A stretch of DNA of 64,000 nucleotides from Brachypterus glaber (lineage: Eukaryota > Arthropoda > Insecta > Coleoptera > Kateretidae), in assembly GCA_958510825.1 (NCBI GenBank), contig OY294047.1, forward strand, positions 5,022,001 to 5,086,000, in the 5' to 3' direction. The notes under the pieces are model-generated. The model made no database searches. It was not told where the DNA came from and was given only the letters and a program-made list of their open reading frames with translations. A program made the position numbers and the translations under genes. This document shows, piece after piece, positions 21,719 to 33,029 of the stretch; within the stretch, counting starts at the first letter, position 1; every line of letters starts with the position of its first letter.

Positions 21719-22347
21719 TAGATTTTTCTAGTAGAAAATTTCTACGTCCACTATAGTAACCGAAATGTGACTGTTTTTACGCAATTGCAGCTTTTTGTAA
21801 TTTTTCATATTTTTAAAACCGTTAGACAATATAAATGATATCTTGAAGTATTGAATGGCCAGGGAAAGAATAGTCAACTTAAAAAAAACTCTTTGGACCA
21901 ATTTAGTTAACAAAATTGGGACCCAAAATATCTGAGATTTTTTTAGGTTAGGACAACGCAAAGCTTCTTTGCAGGTGGGTGTTCTGTGCTTTGCAGCAGA
22001 AATACTCTAAAACATAAAACCTTAAGATATTTTCCATAAATTTTTAGTAAAATTGATAGAATTGTCTACGCGTCGGCAGAATTTTGTCCAAAAAAGTCCA
22101 AAAAAAAGCTGAATTTTCCCACTGTGCGGCGCCCCGGAATACCTTTTTTTCCCGGGCCCTCCAATTTTTCCAAAACATTATTTTCCCAACCAGGAATAAT
22201 AAATAAATCTCAAAAAAAAAAAAATTATTCAAAAAAAAAAACTACTGCCCAAATTACAACTTTTATTCTCTCTACGAAAAAGTTGTGCTATCTCTCTAAA
22301 TGAAAAACTAACCTTAATTTTAGTTAAGTGATTGAATAAACTATTGT

Positions 22348-22613
22348 TTACAGTTTACGAATAATATTAACTTTTCTTGATATCATATTGTTTAACGCAT
22401 TTAATCCCGTGAACACAGCTCCGTGATTATGTGTATTTGACACATTAACAGTATTTCCACAGGTCTGCAAAATTGATTTGCATTTAGTTTTATAATATTG
22501 AAGACATCTCCAACGAGTAGATCCAGTGACTTGAGATTGGGATAAAATACAATATTCGTTTCTATCCAGGATCAATTTAGGGTATTTTCGACCTTTGTTT
22601 ATATAAATTGTAC
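22348..22613 (-). CDS. FLYWCH terminal exon 12 (mod(mdg4)-like)
   Basis: The acceptor CATTATTTTTAG ends at 22614, and GT completes a phase-1 codon, then TIYINKGRKYPKLILDRNEY. FLYWCH ligands: TRWRC, a Cys in KTKCKSIL, and THNHG. The tail is ISRKVNIIRKL-stop. It has the family layout of V/I-Y-I, K-G-R-K-x-P, a Y/F strand, W-R-C, C, H-N-H and then a short basic V-x-V-I-R tail. It is the last FLYWCH exon before the block of zinc-ribbon and BEN exons. A 2.1-kb inverted-repeat transposon lies about 20 bp upstream of its acceptor. Confidence 0.88.
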
Positions 22614-22633
22614 CTAAAAATAATGTTTTAATG

Positions 22634-24732
22634 TACTAGTGCCAATGAACTAGAGGAGTGGGGGAACAGGATTCCAATACAAATAAGTAGTGACACTACG
22701 TTGGCAGCCATTAAACGCATTCTTTATTCTAGGGGGTTCAAATTTTTCACACTAGGTGGTGCGATTTGGTAACTTCATAAGGAATTTTACATCAGAAATT
22801 GTAGTCTCTGTTATCGTACTAGTTTTTCCTGGTAATACTTACGGTTAAAAAGTTGATATCTTTATCTGTGAATAATTTATTATATGTTTGAGCATTTTTG
22901 AGACTTTTATATGGTAGTTTTTTTATTTATTTTTATTAATTTCCGTAGTGTAAGTGTATATATACAGTTTTTTAGTGAGTGATTAGTATACAAGAAAAAC
23001 TTTTCTAAACATGTCTTGCTGTGGCTGCCACAGTGTAAAAAGAAAAAATCTGGATAAAGTTTCATTTTTTAAGTAAGTTTAAGTTGGGATTATATTGACT
23101 TGTACGTTTTGCATTTATATATATATACAAATAAAACTACAAATTTATTGAGATTTAATTTATAGCCAGGGTTTTCTATTTTACAAGTTTACAAAAGATA
23201 AAGAATTGTTGGAGCAATGGCTTGACATTTTTAAAATACCCAAATCTACGTAGGTATACTTTTTCTGAGAATAGATTTGTTTGCTCAAGGCATTTTAAAT
23301 ATGATGACATGCTTTGTGGAAGTTTTCACCTCAAATCAAAAGCTCAAATCGACCAAACACCAAAACAAACTAACACACCAACTAGACAAAGCAAAAACTG
23401 ATCGAGTGACCCTAATGGAGATTTCTCCATTTAGATTAGACAGGGACAAAAGTTCTACCCAAAAAGGATAGAAGTAATATCACCAACATAAAGAAAAAAA
23501 AATCTCCTAGGTTTTATGTTGGCTGCACTGTCAGTAACGCCATTTTCTTTAGCCACTGTCATTGTGTGAGCTGCATTTTATATTGTTTTGATTTCAATTT
23601 TTTGTGTGTTTTACTAAATATTGTGTTTTTATTGACTATTATAGTACTTTTACGAGTGTTGATATTTAAATATTGTTTACCAAAGGTAAGTTCTTTCTTT
23701 ATACGTTAGATTTAAAGCCTAGGCGAAATTCTTTTGGACTTTTGCAAAAGCTCTTGTAAAAACATCTTGGCATTTTGGCATTTTGGTAGCTATAACAGAA
23801 ATAACGCTCGTCATAAAATTAATTTCTTGAAATGTAGAAACTGGTAACGATATTAAAATATATAATAATAATAATATATAATAAACATTAAATAAATAAA
23901 TATGATAAACATTAAATAAACTCATATTTACCTTTTCATATTTGAGGTTATGTTTTGTAAATAAATAAACAGATTAAGCAACCAACCTAAGAACAATTAA
24001 TAGGATTTATATTTTATTCTTTATTTTACTATTAAATCATCAGTTTTATTTCTTAGCAAACAATATTCAGCTAAAGGCTTTATTTACAAAAATCAACGGT
24101 AATTGTTGATAAAAATTGAAAAAAAATGCAATATTTTTTTTATTTATATAAGTTGGTAGTGGCGTGCCGTGCACAAATGAGATAGAGATAGGGTAGACGT
24201 CTTCTGTTTCATAATTCTAGTTGTACAGAGCTCTATTAAGACAATTTACACGCCAGTACCAAAATGTATAAAAATGAAGGTTTGGGAAAATATTCAACTG
24301 CTGCATGACCTACCTTGTTTTTTATTATTTTATTACCGTTATTTTTTTTAATTCTGTCATTACTTTTTTAATTCTGTCATTATTTTTTTAATTTTATACA
24401 TTTCTGTAATTTTTTCAAATAGAAATATGTTTTTATGAGAAATAAATGTTTTTTTATAGCGTTTTTAAATCCACTCACATAACCCTAAAAACCACTGACA
24501 TAACCCTAAAAACTTCATTGTCAATAAAGCACGGTGCTCTAAGCACCAGAGATAAGTTGGTCTCTGAAAGCACTAAGATGAAAATTCCCTATAAAGTTAC
24601 CAAATCGCACCACCTAGTGTGAAAAATTTGAACCCCCTAGAATAAAGAATGCGATTAATGGCTGCCATTCATATTAGCCACTTGTTCAGACGCCATTCCT
24701 GTTCCCCCACTCCTCTAGTTCATTGACTAGTG
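22634..24732. mobile_element. 2.1-kb inverted-repeat DNA transposon with a THAP remnant
   Basis: Long inverted ends (about 170 bp) are visible: ATGAACTAGAGGAGTGGGGG and CACACTAGGTGGTGCGATTT on the left recur inverted at 24590-24730. The interior holds a THAP-domain remnant at 23011-23390. THAP plus inverted repeats suggests a P-element-like family, but no transposase catalytic region was seen and the target duplication is unclear. Confidence 0.65.
23011..23390 (+). pseudogene. THAP-domain remnant (P-element-like transposase N-terminus)
   Basis: The first part reads MSCCGCHSVKRKNLDKVSFF with a possible donor (AA|GTAAGT). After a gap it continues FTKDKELLEQWLDIFKIPKS, then, after a one-base frameshift and an in-frame TAG, YTFSENRFVCSRHFKYDDML. 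This is the order of a C2CH THAP zinc finger: C-x2-C, the W helix, then C-x2-H-F. A stop after SKN and the lost frame mean it is dead or needs unusual splicing. Confidence 0.65.
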
Positions 24733-25149
24733 CAGGTAGCTGCAATTGTAGTTGCCAAAGAGATAAGGATATAGATATGGAAATATTAGGTTATTAAATT
24801 AAAAAAATGTTTCTATTATTTTAATATTAGATTTTTAATTTTAATCGTTTTGGATAAATTGTCATAAAACTTATTTTTTACAACTCAACTTTTGTTTGGA
24901 ATAACTTAAGAATAAAAGAACTAGCTAGCTGCTAAAAGGGTAGCTTAGTGTGTCACAAACTATTACCTTCCGTACAGAGCTTGGTCCTCTATGTGACTAA
25001 ATAATAGGCACATTTGAGGCTATTCAAGAATTACGTCACCTATTTTTGACCAATTTTAGACCCCCCCTCCCCCTTCGTCACTTTTGCCTTGACCCCCCTA
25101 TAAAACAGAAAAAAAATGACGTCAACTTTTGGAAGCCCCCCCCCCTATA

Positions 25150-25535
25150 TTGACCTACGAAGCTAGAAAGCAGTAACCCCATTTGTCGTTTGGACAAACC
25201 AAGTGACGTTTTCCTGTCAACTCTGATGTTATATTTTGAAAACGCTGCTATTGACAATTGGAGTTACTGCTTTCTAGCTTAGGGAACGTTCAAGTATTAC
25301 GTAATGCTAATGTACTGAAATTCATACACCATACCTCGGTTCTCACATTATTCAAGGCTCTAGAGATTTCATATTTTGGCTACCCCCCCTAACACACCCC
25401 CTATTAGGGGGGGTAGCTAAAATATGAAATCTCTATAATCTATAATAAAGCGAGAACCGGGGTATGAAGTGTATGAATTTTGGTACAATTTGCGTTACGT
25501 AATACTTGAACGTTCCCTTAGTAGGGCAGTATACT
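25150..25535. mobile_element. GCTAGAAAGCAGTAAC-type MITE split by a Harbinger MITE
   Basis: The left end GCTAGAAAGCAGTAACCCC (about 25162) and the right end GTTACTGCTTTCTAGC|TTA...|GTAGGGCAGTATA are interrupted at the TTA by the element at 25282-25517. A second copy of the left end starts at 25664. Confidence 0.7.
25282..25517. mobile_element. PIF/Harbinger-type MITE, subfamily B, nested
   Basis: The ends GGGAACGTTCAAGTATTACG / CGTAATACTTGAACGTTCCC are flanked by TTA (25279-25281 and 25518-25520). The interior has an inner palindrome around TTGGCTACCCCCC / GGGGGGGTAGC. The matching copy is at 34524-34759. Confidence 0.88.
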
Positions 25536-25794
25536 CCATTTATCGCATAGCAGCTTTTTCAAAATATTACATCACAGTTGACGTCAAAACGTCGCTAGGG
25601 GGACGTTTCTAATAAATTTTCAATATATTTACTCATTTATTTATATGCCTATATCTATATACTGCCCTACTAAGCTAGAAAGCAGTAGCTTCATTTGTCA
25701 CATAGCGACTCTGATGTAATATTTTGGAAACGCTGCTATTGACAGGGTAGAATAGGTAAACCCACTTGAATATAAAAACAATTTAATTTTAATA

Positions 25795-26290
25795 TACAGG
25801 GTTATTCAGAAATAGGCTCATTAATTTTAAGGGGTGATTCTACATAGGAAAATATGAAAAAAGTTCCTATAAACATATGTCCAAAAATACGTCATAAGGG
25901 AGCTAAAGCCCTTTGAAAGTGGCTAAAAAAATCGGTTTTTATTAATAACTCAGGAACCCTTTGAGGTACAGCAACGAGGTTTTGAATGTAAACTAATCTT
26001 AATAAGTCCCAGCTTTGTATGTTATCTTCATGTTCTTATTTTAAACAGAGGTGTATAAAACGGAGTGGCCTTATCAGTTTTTTGTCCCAAACTTTCTTTT
26101 GTTCAAATTTTTTGTAATTTTATTTTTGGTTTGGACTTATTTTCACAATTTTTTTTTTAAATATACCTTTTTTTAAAAGGTGACGTCACTTTTAGCCGGA
26201 CCAACCTCCTCCCTTCGTCACTTTTCCTCCTGTTTTGAGCAACTCTCCCTCCCCCCTATGAAAGTGACGTCATTCTTGAACAGCCCCTTT
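25795..26290. repeat. Dispersed repeat block downstream of FLYWCH exon 11
   Basis: It begins TACAGGGTTATTCAGAAATA. The first part matches the 16231 block. The last 110 bp (GTGACGTCAC ... AAGTGACGTCATTCTTGAAC) matches a short CT-rich element at about 25021-25150. Non-coding. Confidence 0.6.
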
Positions 26291-26380
26291 CATAAAACCT
26301 TTTAATTAAATTTTGCCGGTACGCCTTGGCGTTTCTTTGTGGCGAGAGTAGTACAATCAAATGCTCCTATTATAGACGGC

Positions 26381-26634
26381 CTATAAACAATCTCGAATAA
26401 CGGTAACAAATTGAGGAATAAGTTCGTTAAAATTAATAACATCAGGTGCATGATTATGAGAGTGTATGGCTTTGACCTCTTTTCTTCCAGACGTATACAA
26501 AACAGCTTTGCATTTGCTGTTTGAATGAATACACCTCCATCTTGTTTTCCCAGACTGTGATCGATGCAAATTGTATGAATATTTATCGAGGACAATGGTT
26601 GGATATTTTCGTCCTTTTCCAATATAAATAACAT
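26381..26634 (-). CDS. FLYWCH terminal exon 11 (mod(mdg4)-like)
   Basis: The acceptor CTTTTTAG ends at 26635 and AT completes a phase-1 codon (GAT if the upstream base is G), then VIYIGKGRKYPTIVLDKYSY. Ligands: KTRWRC, a Cys in NSKCKAVLY, and HSHNHAP. The tail is PQFVTVIRDCL-stop. An overlapping frame of about 110 codons on the same strand is a shadow; only this frame has the family residues. Spacing from W-R-C to H-N-H is slightly longer than in exon 10 because of an extra charged RKEVK loop. Confidence 0.9.
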
Positions 26635-26691
26635 CTAAAAAGACACATATTAATAAAATAGTAGTTTATGATACAAAATAATAATCTAAAA

Positions 26692-27467
26692 TTGAGGAGG
26701 TAACATGCAAACCGTGTTTTGTCACATCCAAAAGTTTTTTCAGGAAACACAAAAAACTTATTTAGAACAAAATTATAATATTTTCTTGTTATTAATAGCT
26801 TGTACAGACTCCAGATACACTTTAGATTAATACTCAACATACTTTTCCAAAAAGCATATATAAGAAATATGAAAAAAATTTGAAATAAAATTGGACAAAA
26901 CACGTTTTGACTGAACTGAGGGGACAAAGCATGTTTTGAAAGAAAACAACTTGGACAAATCTCAGTTTGAACGAAATTAGTTTATTAAGGGATCATTCTG
27001 GTTTATAATTTTCAAAAAATCTATCGTTTTCTTTTACATTTTTTGAAAGTATATGTAAACTTTTTTAATTTTTTTATTAAAAAAAAAATAAAACGCTTTT
27101 TTCTCAATAGTATATGACTTATTGATAAATTTTCATTAAAAAAAAACTTAAACGCGTTTTTCTCAAAACAACGTTTTTTCGGTCGGCTTAAATGAAAACA
27201 AACACGCAGTCAAATGACCGAAAATCAGCAATCCCATTGGCCAGGTGAACAAAGCATGATTTGATCTGAAACTGAGAGTTGGACAAAACACACTGATTGA
27301 AACCCTAGTAGTTTTTAACAATTATTTTAAATAGGAAAAAGCCTGTTTTAATTGAAAAGTGAGGTTGGTTCATGTGCAAATGACATAGAAGTGATAAGAA
27401 TCTATCAATAACTCGTTTCACAAAAAAAGTGGAAAAAGCACGGTTTGCATGTTAACTCCTCAATTAT
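26692..27467. mobile_element. 0.78-kb inverted-repeat element
   Basis: The ends TTGAGGAGGTAACATGCAAAC and TTTGCATGTTAACTCCTCAA are inverted. The interior contains no motif-bearing frame. It lies in the intron about 60 bp upstream of exon 11. Confidence 0.7.
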
Positions 27468-28250
27468 GGCTCACATAGCAATTCGTAAAAAATTGCTTAA
27501 TGATTAAATGTCAAGGAATAACAAGAAACATAAGCAATTGAAACCAGAGCTAATCTCGAGAAATAATTCGGGTATGTCCGAAAGTAACCGTGTTTTTTGG
27601 AAAAAATAAACTGTAATAAAATTTATATGAAACATTTTACTATTCCTTAAACCGAATTTTGTTTGATTAACGCAGTCGTCCCTCCGAAGTGACTGATCGA
27701 TTTCGTGCTTTTTAGCACTCTTCAGAGCCACATATCGGTAGTAGGGATAACTACGAAAATCAAATCCTTTCCATATATCTCTATATGGATTTTAAAAATC
27801 GTTGTAAGGAAAAGCAAAAACAGCTAGCGACATCTACTGCTAAAAGCAGAGACTGGATAAACCTATCGACAGTCCAAAAAAGGAAGCAGTTATTGGTTTC
27901 AAGAACCTATTGCACGCTGTCGATAGGGGGCAGATTAATCAATGCCACGGTGGACATTGCCGCCAATTGAATCCTAAACGCTAGGAGGGCACCTTTTACA
28001 GTGGTATTTGAATTAATAAACTAAATTAAATTGTTTGATATTTACAAATTTAAAAAATCTATATAAAACATTTTACTATTCCTTAAAACGACTTTTGTTT
28101 GATTAACGCATAATGTAATAAAATTGTTTTCATAATAAATCATGGTTCGATATAATAAGTTGTATTGAATATATTGTAAATGGTATCCAAAATTAGGCCA
28201 CTTTCCTCAAGTTTAAAAAAAAACCCTCCTCAAAGTTGGCCAAGAAATTA

Positions 28251-28540
28251 TCAATATCCAGTTTTGGGAGCTCTTAAAAATTGCTGACTTTTAATAACAT
28301 GAACTTTTTGGCACATAAGTTTTTCGAGGTCTTTCTGCTGAAGTATTGGCTGGTGATTGTGGTCGTGAATAAAATTAATCGTATTTCCACTTGAGTAAAG
28401 AACCGATGTGCATTTGTTTCTCCAATTTACACATCGCCACCTAGATCTATTAACTTCTCTGCAAACCAGATTGAATTCGCATCCCTCCAATATTATTTTT
28501 GGATGTTTTCTACCCTTTTTTATGTAAATTACGCTTGCTT
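28251..28540 (-). CDS. FLYWCH terminal exon 10 (mod(mdg4)-like)
   Basis: The acceptor TAATTTTAG ends at 28541 and AA completes a phase-1 codon, then ASVIYIKKGRKHPKIILEGC. Ligands: SRWRC, a Cys in RNKCTSVLY, and HDHNHQP. The tail is CQKVHVIKSQQFLRAP... to the stop. The open frame runs further upstream through the acceptor, which could mislead gene finders into a start codon. It is a close paralogue of exons 8 and 9 (shared EGCEFNL, NRS, VNWR and KDL), so this trio arose by tandem duplication. Confidence 0.9.
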
Positions 28541-28969
28541 CTAAAATTATAAATAAGTAAGTGACACTTATCCCCGCGGCACAGTACACTATGCCGTGTG
28601 CAGTGTTTTGTAAGTCCGAAAATGTGGTCACCTGTCTATATCTTTTTTTATTAAAAAGATTTTATTCGCAACTGTATATGCAATACATACATTACATGTA
28701 ATAATAAAATTTGGGAAGTTTGTGATTTCTTGTCCCACTGTTTTCCACGCCTGGACCTGACCTGGAATGAAAAATAGAGACCAGTAAACTAATTATTACT
28801 GGTCTGCAATTTAAATCATAAATTTCCGCTAGATGGCGCCACCAATTAAAATGTTATTATTAATGCTTAAAGCAAGCTGAACTGCTGTTGTCATGATAAA
28901 CACGAATATAATCTAATACATTTCGTTTAAAAACTTAAATGTACAGTTTAAGTCAATGTTTTTTACTTT

Positions 28970-29800
28970 TTCCGGACAACATTTGCTATTTCACGTGGAA
29001 GTCATTAAGACATCATTTAATGATTTTCTCTGAGTGTATGAACGCATACAGATGACTCCTCATTGTGAAGTCATTACGAGATCATGTCATGTAGATCTAG
29101 CAGCGGTCTACGGAATGCGCATGTGCAAACTTTAAATTAACCGCGAAATTTAAAATTAAAAAAAAAAGAAACACACACACACCTTTTTGCTCATATCTTG
29201 AAAACGCGAAGATATACCAATAATATAACGAAAAAATCAACCCCCTAGGACCCCACACAAGTCCATTTTCAACAACTTGAGAACACCGGGATGTTCCCGC
29301 TGGGAAATTCTCAGTGGGAATATTCCCCAAGATGACTCGAGGAACTAGTTCTAGGCTAAAGTCTCCAGATATCTACGGCTCACCATGCCAATCTGATAAT
29401 GTGTATCGAATTAACTGACCAGTAAGTTAATTACTAGTTATTACTAGTAGTATATCCTTATAAAGACAGCCTTTTAATACTAGTATTCCTTTGTTCTTTT
29501 AAAAAGTTTAGTTAGTGGTAGAAAAAAACATGTAACGCCACCTATAGCATAACGCTGTCAATCGTTTTCAATCGGGTCCCGGGCAACATTTGCTATTTCA
29601 CGTGGAAATCATTATGACATCATTTAATGATTTAATGTTAAATGCATTCACCTCATGACAAACTAATAACAAACTCACAACATGATCACAAAATCATGAG
29701 ATGTGCTCATCATGATGTTCGTATGAGTACAAAACGTGGAAATCATAACATGATGCTCTCATAGGGCCTATATGAGTTTATGGATGTTGTCCGGGTTTGA
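28970..29800. repeat. Intronic repeats between exons 10 and 9
   Basis: CAACATTTGCTATTTCACGT occurs at about 28979 and again at 29585, and GATGTTGTCCGG at 29780 is the inverted end, indicating a transposon of this family. The 29285-29455 block is the inverted match of 18740-18900. No gene is supported. Confidence 0.5.
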
Positions 29801-29898
29801 GACTGAGAAGGATAATAAATATTATAAACGGTGCCTTGTGAGCTATCAAAAATGTTTTGTTGTGGTTGCTTATTTGGGTAACTAAAACAAAAAGGTAG

Positions 29899-30185
29899 TT
29901 ATTGCAGAAATAAATTTTTTGAAAAATGGTTTGTCTTAATAAGTTTGACCCGTTGGCATAAAAGCGTCTTAAAATCTTTTTGCGGAAGCGTTGGCTCATG
30001 ATTATGATCATGAATTAAATTAAAAATATTTTCACTTGCGTAAATAACTGATTTGCATTTTGTTCTCCAGTTCACACATCTCCACTTGGATCTATTCACT
30101 TCTTTGGAAAACAGATTGAATTCGCATCCTTCCAATAGTATTTTTGGATGTATTCTACCCTTTGTAATGTATATTACGCTTGTTT
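29899..30185 (-). CDS. FLYWCH terminal exon 9 (mod(mdg4)-like)
   Basis: The acceptor TATAATTTTAG ends at 30186 and AA completes a phase-1 codon, then TSVIYITKGRIHPKILLEGC. Ligands: SKWRC, a Cys in RTKCKSVIY, and HDHNHEP. The tail is LCQRVKLIKTNHFSKN... to the stop. Ile replaces the usual Lys of K-G-R-K. It belongs with exons 8 and 10. A SINE sits only about 26 bp upstream of the acceptor, so the natural upstream intron context has been altered. Confidence 0.9.
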
Positions 30186-30211
30186 CTAAAATTATAAGAA
30201 AGTAAGTAAAT

Positions 30212-30454
30212 GAGAGATTAGCTCAGCGGTCTAAGGCATCGATATAGCATTGACACTGAGCTAATGATCCTGAGTTCAAACCCTACTGGCGCCGATTACC
30301 TTTTTCAGTTAATTACTAATTGATATTTAGCGAAGGCGTACTCCCTAGATATATTGGTTCGAAAGTCAAAAAGCCGGTGGTTCCCTCTACTACTAGCCCA
30401 CACAAGTCCTGGACTTAGGGGATGCTTAATTAAGTAGAATAGTACGAGGTTAAA
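30212..30454 (+). mobile_element. tRNA-derived SINE, type I head
   Basis: The head ATTAGCTCAGCGGTCTAAGG with B-box-like GAGTTCAAACCC is followed by GGCGCCGATT, the TTTTTCAGTTAATTA body and the tail AGTACGAGGTTAAA. It lies antisense to the exon array, between the exon 9 acceptor and its upstream intron. Confidence 0.85.
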
Positions 30455-30817
30455 CAAAATGTAATGTAATGTAAAAACAATATTTGGGAAATATTTACTC
30501 CACGCAATAAATTATCTTGTCATGCTTTTTATTATAAAAACCTAAGAATTAATACAAATTCTCACAAAAAATTGTAAAAATTATTTGAAATAGGAAGTAT
30601 TTATTGATTTGGTTTATACAGAATCATTAAAATATAAGGTACAAAATAAAATTTTTGGCTTGGATATGTTGACATGTGAAACACAAAAGAAGCCAAATGC
30701 TTCTATGTAAGTAGGACTTTGTGACGTAGGTATTTAGCGCCAAATTTAAAACATATATAGCATATTTGAAAACACTATATAGGTATTTTAGATTTTAAGC
30801 TTTCACGGCCATTAAGA

Positions 30818-31014
30818 TATAAAGAACTTTCACTTTCGGGTTTAGACCGTGTTAATGGATTTTCACTTTCCGACGTTTCGTCTCTTACTACTAGAGACAT
30901 CTTCAGGGAAGTTTCAGATTAATCCCTGAAGATGTCTCTAGTAGTAAGAGACGAAACGTCGGAAAGTGAAAATCCATTAACACGGTCTAAACCCGAAAGT
31001 GAAAGTTCTTTATA
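30818..31014. repeat. Almost perfect 92-bp inverted repeat with 13-bp spacer
   Basis: Arm 30818-30909 (TATAAAGAACTTTCACTTTC...TTCAGGGA) is the reverse complement of 30923-31014. Each arm contains CTGAAGATGTCTC...GAGACGAAACGTC, which resembles the core strand of a hammerhead ribozyme (CTGAnGA - stem - GAAA) but with an extra base before the stem and no good closing helix. The near-zero divergence implies a recent event or constraint. Confidence 0.85.
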
Positions 31015-31911
31015 CTATATAGGTATAATAAACTAAAATCAAGTAACTAATTAAAACTTTATTTACAGTTGACTAAAAGGTTGAGGAATTGTTGTTAGCA
31101 ATGACCTAGTTCGTCTGTGTTTAACAGAGTTTTATTCAAGATTATAAATCAGGGGCTTGGTTCTCAAAGGGCGGATGTCACAAAAATAAAAAACTGATTT
31201 TAAATACTGACTGCATGCTAAATCCACCAAAACCAAATTTTGCCAAAAAATGTGAAATCCACCCTTTGAGAACCAGGCCCATAAAGTATAAAAGTATAGG
31301 ACTCCCTAGGTACTATTATTATTTTTCAAGAATAATCTACATGGTAGGGGAGACTGTTGTACCTTGGATCCCAATTTACTTTTACATTTTTTTAAAAGCC
31401 ATTTTTTAAAATAAAACAACTGAAAAAGTCTCTCCTGATAACACAATTATTCCTTCACACATCTTAATTAAGTTAATCCAATACAAGATACCGCACACAA
31501 ACTTTGTTTAGGCGGATCTAAATACTGTATAAATTTTATGTAAAAGTTCTCGAGAAATAAATTTGATTTGATTTGATTTGATGTTGATATATTTTTTGAG
31601 AATTTAAATATAAAACAGTTATAAAAAAAATATAGATTTATATTTTATTGATATGTGATCAATGGTAATTTATAATTGATCACATCCTAGTGTACCTTGG
31701 ATCATCAACGTCATGTATCTATAAGAAAGATAATACTGCCCGTTTGAAAGTAAACAAAACGTATGAAACAAAGATTAAGGCTGACGACCACATGGACAAC
31801 CACTCTCCCGCTTGATTGCACCAAAAATTATTTAAGGTTATGTAACATTCTTTTGCAGAATTTTACAAAAATATCTACTTTTTTCTTTGCGAGCTAACAG
31901 TTTTTTAATTA

Positions 31912-32505
31912 GCTAAAGCTAAATTATTTAGCCTAAATATAATCCTATTTGATTCTTAAAATATATCGCCTTCTAAATTCTGAAATATCGTATATGAAAA
32001 CTGCCTCCCATTAAAAAAAAAACTGCAAACCAGCAAACTACCAAACCAAACCATTGTTAACGTAAACCAACGCCTCCATTAAAAAAATCAAACAGAAATT
32101 CGTGAGTATTTTAACAATTTTTTGCTATATATTCTAAAAAAAAAAACTGTATTTTCCGCACCTAATTATATTTAAGACAGTAAGTTTTAGTAATAAAACC
32201 AGACATCAGTGCAAAAATATAGTTCATTTTGTGGATCTATTAAACTATTTCATAAAACTACAACTGCCTAAAAGCAAAAGATTGTTAAAATACTCACGAA
32301 TTTCTGTTTGATTTTGGTTTACGTTAACAATGGTTTGGTTTGGTAGTTTGCTGGTTTGGTGTTTTTTTTTTTTAATGGGAGGCGTTGGTTGACGTTAATA
32401 ATGGTTTGGTTTGGTAGTTTGCTGGTTTGGTGTTTAGAAGGCGATATATTTTAAGAATCAAATAGGATTATATTTAGGTTAAATAATTTAGCTTTAGCTA
32501 ATCAA
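31912..32505. repeat. Large foldback, arms about 200 bp
   Basis: GCTAAATTATTTAGCCTAAA, TATATCGCCTTCTAAA and CAGCAAACTACCAAACCAAA on the left recur inverted at 32295-32505. The right arm carries a second tandem copy of the TTTGGTAGTTTGCTGGTTTG segment. Non-coding. Confidence 0.75.
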
Positions 32506-33029
32506 AACAAAAATAAGAAAATCAGTGCACATGCGCTGGATTCTTCTCATTACTGCGGCGAGGGAATCGTACAACAGTTTCCTACTTCTTCTTGAAATCA
32601 ATAATAAATTATAGAATTTGACCAGCTCAATATAAATTTGTATTTATATTATTCTAGAAGATTGGGTCACTTGGTGAAGTGGTCTGGATAATTCCATACC
32701 CAGTCTTCTTTTTCTACTAAATATATCCACCCACACATTCTATTAGCAAAGCTGTTTTTTAATCTGTAGTTACGTTTGCACATGCCCTAGTATATAAAAA
32801 AGGTTCTGTACATATAAAAACGTATCTTCACGTGTTGTCACATGTTCACATGTTCATCGTTTTACTGCATATCACTATAAAATATTTAAAATCGAATCCA
32901 GGGCATGTCAAAGATAGCCAAATAATAAATAACTATACTACAACACCTGATGCTAAAAACTAAACGCGATTAACGGATTAAAAATTCTCGCTAAAAGTAC
33001 ATGTTGCTCCTTTCACGGGTGAAAAGCAA

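Noticed and set aside
26302..26634. 110-codon minus-strand frame overlapping FLYWCH exon 11
   Set aside because: It is a shifted frame of the exon; the FLYWCH residues are in the other frame, which also has the conserved splice phase.
26583..26927. 114-codon minus-strand frame rich in Phe, Ile and Leu
   Set aside because: It lies across the intron and an inverted-repeat element end; hydrophobic only because the DNA is AT-rich.
30212..30300. Possible tRNA gene (tRNA-like head with A and B boxes)
   Set aside because: The same sequence heads several SINE copies, is joined to a SINE body, and shows no paired acceptor stem.
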